Shown here piece by piece: positions 34,604 to 41,238 of a stretch of DNA of 41,238 nucleotides. The position numbers and the translations under genes were made by a program. This DNA comes from Verrucomicrobiota bacterium. Its GTDB lineage: Bacteria; Verrucomicrobiota; Kiritimatiellia; SS1-B-03-39; UBA6053. The DNA lies in contig JAFIGC010000038.1 in NCBI GenBank assembly GCA_020831635.1, positions 1 to 41,238 on the forward strand, in the 5' to 3' direction. The notes under the pieces are model-generated. The model did not search any database, was not told the origin of the DNA, and saw nothing but the letters and a program-made list of their open reading frames with translations. Positions within the stretch are counted from its first letter, which is position 1. Every line of letters starts with the position of its first letter.

Positions 34604-35520
34604 CGGCCCGACCTCCCCGCGGCCACCCGCATCCGCCGCACCAAATACGCGCTCAGGGCCACGTCCATGGGGGTGCGGGTGTTGATTTGCACGTAGTCTG
34701 CCTGATTGCGGCGGCAGCCGGTTTTCACTTGCAGGATAAAGTCCTCCATTTCCTTCAGATAGAGTTCACGCAGCATGCGGGGACGGCAAATGGCCTCCAC
34801 ATCGCCCTCCAGGCCGCGGAAACGCACCTGCCCCTCAAAGGGAAAGCTCAGCTCGGTTTCGTCCAGCAGATGGAAGACCACCACCTCCTGTCCCCGGTGG
34901 CGCAGCCGGGACACCGCCTTGAACAGTTTCTCCGGTTCGTCGAACAAATCGCTGATGAGCATGACGATGCCCCGCCGTTTCATGCGCACCGCCATGTCCG
35001 ACATCACCCCGCCGATATTGGATTCCGAGGAGGCCTCGGTGCGTTCCAGCACCCCGCAAATGCGCTGCAGGTGCATCTCCTTGGTCGAGGGTTCCACAAA
35101 TTCCCGCAGCCCGGTGTCGAGGATTCCCACCGCCGCCGCGTCGGACTGCCCGAGAATCAGGTGGGAAAGACAAGCGGTGAGCAGCTTCGCATATTCCAGT
35201 TTGTTGAGCTTGTCCGCCGCTTTCGAGGAGCGGTAGGCCATGGAGCCGCTGGCATCGATGAGGATGTGGGCGGTGAGGTTGGTTTCCTCTTCGAACTGTT
35301 TCACGGTGTAGCGTCCGCTTTTGGCGTAGACGCGCCAGTCAATGTGTTTGGTGTCGTCCCCGGGGACGTAGCCGCGGTATTGGGCGAATTCCACGCTGAA
35401 ACCGTGGAAGGGGCTTCGGTGCATGCCCGACATAAAGCCCTCCACAATCAGTTTCGCGCGGAGGTCAAGCCGCCCGATTTTCGAGAGCGCCGCCGGGTCC
35501 AGATAGCTGTTCGGTGTCAT
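34600..35520 (-). CDS. DUF58 domain protein of the MoxR-Bat operon
   Basis: A 306-residue cytoplasmic protein of the DUF58 family, the usual partner of MoxR ATPases. The hallmark GYVPGDDTKHIDWRVYAKSGRYTVKQFEEETNL lies at about 50-81, followed by a VWA-like core with the MIDAS-type motif DASGSM (about 90-95) and MLISDLFDEPEKL. No membrane segment is present. It follows moxR after 21 bases and overlaps the batA-like gene by ATGA (34600-34603). In characterised systems these proteins work with the ATPase in maturation of envelope or metal-dependent proteins; the substrate here is unknown. Confidence 0.92.
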   Translation of the reverse strand: MTPNSYLDPAALSKIGRLDLRAKLIVEGFMSGMHRSPFHGFSVEFAQYRGYVPGDDTKHIDWRVYAKSGRYTVKQFEEETNLTAHILIDASGSMAYRSSKAADKLNKLEYAKLLTACLSHLILGQSDAAAVGILDTGLREFVEPSTKEMHLQRICGVLERTEASSESNIGGVMSDMAVRMKRRGIVMLISDLFDEPEKLFKAVSRLRHRGQEVVVFHLLDETELSFPFEGQVRFRGLEGDVEAICRPRMLRELYLKEMEDFILQVKTGCRRNQADYVQINTRTPMDVALSAYLVRRMRVAAGRSGR

Positions 35521-35541
35521 GGGATTTGGATCCGCGCGGGA

Positions 35542-36567
<1,026 letters not shown>

Positions 36568-36590
36568 TTTGTTCCTTGCGTAGAGTTTGA

Positions 36591-36671
36591 TAGGGTGCAT
36601 CGGAACAGCGAGTGGTTTTCATGCTACAAGTTAGCATGATTCAATAGCTATTCCGAATATCATGCACCCTA
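36591..36671. repeat. 81-base imperfect palindrome (MITE- or REP-like) before moxR
   Basis: The ends TAGGGTGCAT (36591-36600) and ATGCACCCTA (36662-36671) are perfect 10-base inverted repeats. Inside, CGGAACAGC opposes GCTATTCCG, and CATGCTA/TAGCATG (36620-36626, 36632-36638) close on a CAAGT loop. It lies 24 bases before the moxR ATG and so may be transcribed in the leader. The rest of the 274-base gap (36672-36841) is AT-rich with no clear gene. Confidence 0.7.
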
Positions 36672-36841
36672 CCGCAAGAACCGGAAAATTCGCAATAGAT
36701 CTTTTGTTTTATTTGCAGGACATTTTGTTTTGCGGAATTCCGTGGATTCTCTGCGCAAAAATGGGGTGGATGCGCCCGATGTCCTGAAGGGAACCAACTT
36801 AAGGCTTTGCGAAAACAGAAATACGCCTTGATTCTGACCGT

Positions 36842-37234
36842 TCAGTATAAACAATCCGTGATCGTAAGATCCGGAATCCTCGAGAAGTGTCTGTCGCAGG
36901 TGAGCACCACCGCGGAAATTTCAAAGGCGCATGCTGCAATATGAATATCCTGAATCGGCAAAACTTCTCCTTTCCGATCCAGCATCCATGCCAGTTCGAG
37001 GGTACGGTTCCAGACCTGTGCTGAACTTGCGACCCACAACATTTCCCGCCAGGCGGTCTGATATCGCTCCAAATAATGCCGCAACCGTAAACCCCGCCCG
37101 ACTTCCGAGACAACCATCCCACACGTCGCAATATCCCGAGTCCCTTCAACCAGCGACAGCTCCAAAAGAGGATCCCTGCCATTTCTCGCCTGATGAATGT
37201 ACCAGGAACTGTCGACAAGAACAGGGCGGCTCAT
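36842..37234 (-). CDS. vapC: PIN-domain toxin of a VapBC pair
   Basis: A 130-residue PIN-domain protein, expected to be a magnesium-dependent RNase that cuts RNA and slows growth when freed from its antitoxin. The four acidic residues of the active site can be placed: Asp8 (LVDSSW), Glu44 (VVSEV), Asp96 (IQDIHIAA) and Asp114 (LTCDRHF). The ATG overlaps the antitoxin stop (ATGA, 37231-37234), the typical coupling of such pairs. The length is usual for VapC. It ends about 275 bases before moxR, in a region of repeats. Confidence 0.9.
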   Translation of the reverse strand: MSRPVLVDSSWYIHQARNGRDPLLELSLVEGTRDIATCGMVVSEVGRGLRLRHYLERYQTAWREMLWVASSAQVWNRTLELAWMLDRKGEVLPIQDIHIAACAFEISAVVLTCDRHFSRIPDLTITDCLY

Positions 37235-37482
37235 ATTTTTGGATTACCGTAGTCGGGGGCGGGCTCCGCGACGCGCAGCGTTACAGGATCCGACGCCGGA
37301 TCAAACATGTCCCTGAGTTCTTCGGGAGACGCCCCTGTGCCCTGGCGAAGAATCCCCGCCAAACGGGCGCGACGGTCCACCTCTTTCAGCGCGAATGTAA
37401 TCGCGGCGGTTTTGGTTTTCGACCCGGTCGCATCCACGACCCGGTCCAGTAAAGCACCGTCAAGATTTAGTGTGAGTCTCAT
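37231..37482 (-). CDS. vapB: VapB-type antitoxin
   Basis: An 83-residue protein. The N-terminal part MRLTLNLDGALLDRVVDATGSKTKTAAITFALKEVDRRAR looks like a ribbon-helix-helix DNA-binding fold (strand, two helices). The acidic, flexible tail (EELRDMFDPASDP...PDYGNPKI) is the expected toxin-binding part. The start at 37482 is chosen because the longer frame begins inside the operator palindrome. It precedes and overlaps vapC. Autoregulation through the inverted repeat at 37481-37510 is likely. Confidence 0.82.
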   Translation of the reverse strand: MRLTLNLDGALLDRVVDATGSKTKTAAITFALKEVDRRARLAGILRQGTGASPEELRDMFDPASDPVTLRVAEPAPDYGNPKI

Positions 37483-37510
37483 ACATACACTGTATGATCC
37501 CTGTATGTAT
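37481..37510. promoter_or_regulatory. Inverted-repeat operator of vapBC
   Basis: ATACATACA (37481-37489) and TGTATGTAT (37502-37510) are perfect 9-base arms spaced by 12 bases. An extra TGTATG word occurs between them. The site covers the first bases of vapB and the region just upstream, where a ribbon-helix-helix antitoxin would be expected to bind and repress its own promoter. Confidence 0.65.
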
Positions 37511-37549
37511 TTTTCAAGCATAATTTCTTAGCTTGACGGCCAGCTCCCT

Positions 37550-38701
37550 TTACCCGTCCCGGCGCTGTTTCCGGTAGCTCAAGGGGGTCAGGCCACTGGT
37601 GGCTTTGACCAATTGCGCCATGCGCTGCACGTTGGCGAACCCCGCCGCATCCGACACCTCTTCCATGGGCAGGGTGGTTTCCTCCAGCAAGCGGAGGGCC
37701 TCTTTGAGATGCGCCCCCTCGATCACTTCCCGAATGGTGCGGTTCAGGTGGACACGGAACTTCATTTCCAGGGAACGCCGGCTGACCCCGGACACCCGCA
37801 CCACCTCCGGCACCCCGAGGTTCTGCCCCGGGTGGGCACGGATAAACCGCATGGCCTCCCGCACATGCTCGTCCGGCACCTGCAGCACCTCCGAGGATTG
37901 GCGAACCATGAGCTTTCCCGGGGGGATCAGAATCGGTTCCGTTGGGGGGGCGGCACCCTCCAAAATGGACGCAAGCAATTCGGCGGCCCTCCAGCCCACG
38001 ACCCGTCCCGGCAACGGCACGCAGCTCAAGGGTGGATCACTCAGTTCCGAAAGCCAATACTCGTGGTCGGCGGCAATCACCGCAATGTCGTCGGGCACAT
38101 GCCGCCCCAGTTCCACCGCGCAGGCGATGAGGGCCGACCCCAGCCCCTCGCAGTCGGTCATCACCCCGCATTTGGCGGGCAGTGACTGCACCCAAACCAT
38201 TTGCGAGTCCGTGAAGGGATGTCCCTTGGGGTTCTGTGGCTCCTTTTCCCGGGGCATCAGCAGACCGGGGCACAGTTCTCCACCCCGTCGGGCCACTTCA
38301 GTGGTGAACCCTCGTTCCCGCAACTCGCTGTAGTGGGTCCAGGGGTATCGCGCGAAGGCCAACCTCTTCACCCCATTGTTCATCAAGTGTGCGGCACCCG
38401 CCGCCCCCACCGCCTCATTGTCCGCCGTTACCGTGGGGAAGGGGATGTGCGGCAGCGCCGAGGAGACGTTCACCAGCGGAATGGTCTGTGCCTTCGCGAA
38501 TGGATGCGACCGTTCATCTCCCAGTTGGGCGATGATTCCGTGGGGCTGAAACAAATCCAAGCCCTCCATTTGCGCGTAGTTCATGACCCGGCAATGGATC
38601 CGTTCTTTTTTCCAGTCGAGAATGCCTTTGAGCACCGATTTGCCGAAGGCCTGCCGGGCATTGATATAACATCCGATTTTCAGTTCGTCCTGTGTCTTCA
38701 T
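37550..38701 (-). CDS. XylR-type regulator: LacI-like sensor with AraC helix-turn-helix
   Basis: A 383-residue protein. Residues about 8-270 resemble the periplasmic-binding-protein fold of LacI regulators (IGCYINARQAFGKSVLKGILDW, VNVSSALPHIPFPTVTADNEAVGAAGAAHLM, VPDDIAVIAADHEYW). Unlike LacI it lacks an N-terminal helix-turn-helix. Instead residues about 280-378 form an AraC double helix-turn-helix (VPEVVRVSGVSRRSLEMKFRVHLNRTI and MEEVSDAAGFANVQRMAQLVKATSGLTPLSYRKQ). This XylR-like architecture usually activates sugar-use genes on binding a monosaccharide and is abundant in Verrucomicrobiota. It is divergent from the PEP-CTERM gene and is the obvious candidate to control it, perhaps through the palindrome at 38763. 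Confidence 0.92.
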   Translation of the reverse strand: MKTQDELKIGCYINARQAFGKSVLKGILDWKKERIHCRVMNYAQMEGLDLFQPHGIIAQLGDERSHPFAKAQTIPLVNVSSALPHIPFPTVTADNEAVGAAGAAHLMNNGVKRLAFARYPWTHYSELRERGFTTEVARRGGELCPGLLMPREKEPQNPKGHPFTDSQMVWVQSLPAKCGVMTDCEGLGSALIACAVELGRHVPDDIAVIAADHEYWLSELSDPPLSCVPLPGRVVGWRAAELLASILEGAAPPTEPILIPPGKLMVRQSSEVLQVPDEHVREAMRFIRAHPGQNLGVPEVVRVSGVSRRSLEMKFRVHLNRTIREVIEGAHLKEALRLLEETTLPMEEVSDAAGFANVQRMAQLVKATSGLTPLSYRKQRRDG

Positions 38702-38762
38702 TCATAAAATCCCTAACGTTTAAACCCGATTGATGCAATTCCAAACCTCGTGAAGTTAAAAT

Positions 38763-38776
38763 TTATTGCGCAATAA
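38763..38776. promoter_or_regulatory. 14-bp perfect palindrome between XylR-type regulator and PEP-CTERM gene
   Basis: TTATTGCGCAATAA is fully self-complementary and lies in the 211-base divergent gap, 62 bases from the regulator start and 137 bases from the PEP-CTERM start. Its form suits a dimeric repressor or activator site. Assignment to the XylR-type regulator is inferred from position only. Confidence 0.4.
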
Positions 38777-38857
38777 CATCAAAAAAATACGTAATGATCC
38801 GTAGAATGTTGGCTGTTCTTTGTGGTAATCTGGCTCCAGCCTCACCTTCCTGACGCT

Positions 38858-38887
38858 CTGGACCTTCTCTCCCCGGTCCAGTTTTTC
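38858..38887 (+). terminator. Terminator-like hairpin in the leader of the PEP-CTERM gene
   Basis: CTGGACC (38858-38864) pairs with GGTCCAG (38875-38881) around a 10-base loop and is followed directly by TTTTTC. The structure ends 25 bases before the ATG at 38913. No other plus-strand gene needs a terminator here, so it may act as an attenuator, or stop antisense transcripts that come through the regulator gene. Confidence 0.5.
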
Positions 38888-38912
38888 TATAGAAATCCAC
38901 GGAAAACATGAC

Positions 38913-41012
38913 ATGAACAAACGAACGAACCCACAACAACTCCGCAGCCTTCTCGCCGCGACGGCCTTGAGTGCCGTCCTCGCCTTGTCCTTCCAGAACC
39001 GGGCCCTGGCCCAGGATGGTGTCTGGACTGTCGACGCCAATGGCAACTGGTCGGTCACGACCAACTGGCTGGACGGCATCGTCGCGGACGGAGCCGACAA
39101 CATCGCCGACTTCAGCACGATCAACATCCTTTCCAACCGTACGGTCACGCTCGACGGCAACCGGACCATTGGGACCATGCTGTGGGGGGATACCGTTGGA
39201 GCCCAGGCATGGATCCTCTCAGGTGCCAACACGCTAACGCTGGAAACGACCTCGGGTACACCGACGATCCACAACACCACACAGCTCACCATTGGAAGCA
39301 CCACCACCCTTGCAGGCTCCGGCGGGTTGCTGAAGACCGGCGGCGGCGTACTGGTGCTCAATAGCGCCAGCACCCTGACCGGCACCGCCACCATCCGCGA
39401 TGGCAACCTTTACATGTGGGGCGGGGCGGGCCTGGCGAACATTACCGATGTGGTTGTGGAAGGTGGCGGCAGCATTCGCTTGCAGAACAACGCACAGCGG
39501 ATCAACAACTCCGCATCCCTGACCCTGCGCGGTGGCGCGACGGGCTATAGTCTGCTGGCGGACAACAACTCGAACGAAATCCTGGGGAGCTTGCACCTTG
39601 GAGCCGGACGCAGTTGGATCAATATGAATTCTACGGCGACCCTGACCTTCGCCGATCTCGGCACCGTGGACACAGGCAGCACGCTGCGTGTCACCAACCT
39701 TGGCAGTGTGACATTCACCAGCGCCCCGGCCACATCCAATGGCATCCTCGGCGGCTGGGCCACCAGCGTCCTTAACGATACCACCGCCGGCAACTTCCTC
39801 CGGATGGATGGCAATCAGGTGGCTGAATACATCTCCAGCGGTACCGAAGTCAGTACAGACTCGACCGCATGGCAGACCACCGACAACGTCCGCGTCAGTA
39901 CAAATCCGGATGCCGCTGTCACGACCCGCACCATCAACTCGCTCAACATCGATGCCGCCCGCACCGTGACCATCGCCGCCAATGAGACGCTCACCCTCGC
40001 CAGCGGCGGCCTGATCGTCCGCACCAACGGCAACGCCGTCACCGGCGGCACCCTCGCGTCCACCGGCGACATGCACATCCATGGCGGGCGGACGGGAAAT
40101 GAAACCACGATTGCATCCGCGCTCGACGTCGGCTCCGGCAACCTGGTGGTCAGCGGCACCGGCAACGGCAGCACCGGAACCTTCGGCTGGATCATCCTCA
40201 ACAACGCCAACAACAGTTTTGGCGACGTGTACGTCAACAACCAGACCCTGAGACTGGACGGCGATGTCGGTGCCTTTGGCGATCAATCCAAGACCGTCTA
40301 TCTGAATAACGGCAACATCGGCAACCATATCAACAATGCCACCTATGACCGCAACATCGTGGTGGGCCTTGCCGGCGGCGGACTGACGTCGACCACGACC
40401 GTACACACGACATGGACCGGAGAGATCGAAATCAACGGGCTGTTCACCATCGACACCCGTGGACAGGCCGGCGACCACACCTTCACGAACACCATCTCCG
40501 GAGAAGGCGGCATCCGGACGCTCGGCAATCGCGGGGTTATAACCCTGGCAGGCGACAACACGTATACCGGGAGCACCGACATTACGGGCGGTAGCGCGAC
40601 TTTTCCCAAGACCGTGAACCTCACCGGCTCACTCGCCAACAGCAACATCATCATCCGAAACGAGGGGACCCTGTTCCAGGGGGACGGCATGCTCACCTTC
40701 AACCTCGGCGATGACCTGATCCGGGTTCTCAACGGCACGCTGGACGTCTCGGAGATGAACATCCAGTTTGCCGGACTTGCGACCGCAGAGGAATACCTGT
40801 TGATCGACTACAGCGGCGGCGGCACCTTCATCGGGTCCGTCACCGGAACCACGGATTTCACGTTCCTGAACGCGAGCAATCGTCCGGCAGGCTACCAGTT
40901 CTTCCACGATGAGGTGAACCAGCAGGTCCTGTTGGTCATTCCCGAACCCGGTACCCTGGTGCTTCTGGGCATTGCCCTGGGAAGTCTGCTGCTGTTCCGC
41001 CGCCGCCGCTGA
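38913..41012 (+). CDS. PEP-CTERM-anchored beta-strand-repeat surface protein
   Basis: A 699-residue protein with a signal peptide cleaved near ALA-QD (residues 31-35). The body (about 40-650) is Gly/Thr/Asn-rich and full of short autotransporter-associated beta-strand repeats (for example GLLKTGGGVLVLNSASTLTG and GNRGVITLAGDNTYTGST), so a beta-solenoid is expected. The C-terminus has the sorting signal: PEP at 677-679, a hydrophobic helix 682-695, and RRRR at the end. Such proteins are processed by exosortase and placed at the cell surface or in extracellular matrix. The exosortase gene is not in the window. No strong ribosome-binding site is present. Confidence 0.93.
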   Translation: MNKRTNPQQLRSLLAATALSAVLALSFQNRALAQDGVWTVDANGNWSVTTNWLDGIVADGADNIADFSTINILSNRTVTLDGNRTIGTMLWGDTVGAQAWILSGANTLTLETTSGTPTIHNTTQLTIGSTTTLAGSGGLLKTGGGVLVLNSASTLTGTATIRDGNLYMWGGAGLANITDVVVEGGGSIRLQNNAQRINNSASLTLRGGATGYSLLADNNSNEILGSLHLGAGRSWINMNSTATLTFADLGTVDTGSTLRVTNLGSVTFTSAPATSNGILGGWATSVLNDTTAGNFLRMDGNQVAEYISSGTEVSTDSTAWQTTDNVRVSTNPDAAVTTRTINSLNIDAARTVTIAANETLTLASGGLIVRTNGNAVTGGTLASTGDMHIHGGRTGNETTIASALDVGSGNLVVSGTGNGSTGTFGWIILNNANNSFGDVYVNNQTLRLDGDVGAFGDQSKTVYLNNGNIGNHINNATYDRNIVVGLAGGGLTSTTTVHTTWTGEIEINGLFTIDTRGQAGDHTFTNTISGEGGIRTLGNRGVITLAGDNTYTGSTDITGGSATFPKTVNLTGSLANSNIIIRNEGTLFQGDGMLTFNLGDDLIRVLNGTLDVSEMNIQFAGLATAEEYLLIDYSGGGTFIGSVTGTTDFTFLNASNRPAGYQFFHDEVNQQVLLVIPEPGTLVLLGIALGSLLLFRRRR

Positions 41013-41038
41013 TTCGGCATCCTCTCACAACCCTCCCG

Positions 41039-41074
41039 CACCCCGGATTCCCCCAAGGAGTCCGGGGTGTTTTT
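41039..41074 (+). terminator. Intrinsic terminator of the PEP-CTERM gene
   Basis: CACCCCGGA (41039-41047) pairs perfectly with TCCGGGGTG (41061-41069), followed by TTTTT (41070-41074). It lies 26 bases after the stop codon. A strong, standard rho-independent terminator. Confidence 0.92.
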
Positions 41075-41103
41075 GTACATTCATGCCGTAAGGCGCTGAC
41101 AGA

Positions 41104-41155
41104 AATCCTAATCCTACCCGTAATCCTAATCCTACTCGTAATCCTAATCCTAAGG
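41104..41155. repeat. 18-base tandem repeat, three copies
   Basis: The unit AATCCTAATCCTACCCGT (41104-41121) is followed by a copy with one change (ACTCGT, 41122-41139) and a partial third copy ending AAGG (41140-41155). Each unit itself doubles the word AATCCT. The last 83 bases of the window show no gene. Confidence 0.85.
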
Positions 41156-41238
41156 CAGATTTCATCCGCAGCCGAAAAGCTGGAATCGTATAAAACCCCG
41201 TACCTTTGTGCCTCCCTGAGAATACTCGTTGGAGAATA

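Noticed and set aside
36669-36854. 61-codon minus-strand ORF between vapC and moxR
   Set aside because: The translation has no recognisable motif, and its KDLLRIFRFLR tail resembles what the dispersed AAGCGAAG-type repeats encode by chance elsewhere in the window.
39234-40478. 414-codon minus-strand frame inside the PEP-CTERM gene
   Set aside because: A shadow frame of a repetitive Gly/Thr-rich gene; the plus frame has a signal peptide, a sorting signal and a terminator.
41104-41155. CRISPR array or iteron origin
   Set aside because: Units are only 18 bases, directly adjacent and internally doubled, and no replication gene is nearby.

Overview
The window reads as a chromosomal piece of a GC-rich Verrucomicrobiota-like bacterium, most likely of the Opitutia/Puniceicoccales type. 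This is inferred from gene content, not from a marker gene. The pointers are a PEP-CTERM surface protein, a XylR-type regulator (LacI-like sensor fused to an AraC helix-turn-helix), several secreted heparinase-like proteins, a Bat-type operon with giant VWA/PQQ proteins, and many families of short intergenic palindromes. No rRNA, tRNA or CRISPR array was recognised.

Layout. 1-4321: purine synthesis on the minus strand (5' part of purF, then purL upstream of it in the same direction). 4322-5121: an 800-base stretch rich in tandem repeats. 5122-6567: a secreted serpin and a small relic ORF. 6609-10921: three paralogous ADP-ribosylglycohydrolase-family genes on the minus strand, with an AraC regulator divergent from them (11188-12072). 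12081-19092: three secreted heparinase II/III-like proteins in one minus-strand operon. 19415-20416: a Fic protein. 20946-22538: a sigma-54 activator with an RtcR/CARF-like sensor, followed at once by a near-perfect -24/-12 promoter, a REP-associated tyrosine transposase (RAYT) and its flanking palindrome clusters. 23758-24141: a small unknown protein. 36567-24125 (minus): a MoxR / DUF58 / BatA-like / 2031-aa VWA-PQQ / PD40-LamG operon with overlapping genes. It carries two apparent lesions, an in-frame TAA at moxR codon 28 and a one-base shift in the batA-like gene. 37482-36842 (minus): a VapBC toxin-antitoxin pair with an inverted-repeat operator. 38701-37550 (minus): a XylR-type regulator divergent from a PEP-CTERM beta-strand-repeat protein (38913-41012), which ends in a strong intrinsic terminator.

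How it fits together. The heparinase-like operon, the PEP-CTERM protein, the XylR regulator and perhaps the glycohydrolase/AraC cluster suggest a polysaccharide-degrading lifestyle. The MoxR-Bat operon looks like an envelope-associated chaperone/VWA system with very large modular proteins. The most unusual arrangement is the CARF-like sigma-54 activator with its probable cognate promoter facing a RAYT rather than RNA-repair genes. The RAYT sits between two copies of its likely REP substrate, and related REP clusters lie inside the glycohydrolase operon and, degenerate, upstream of fic.
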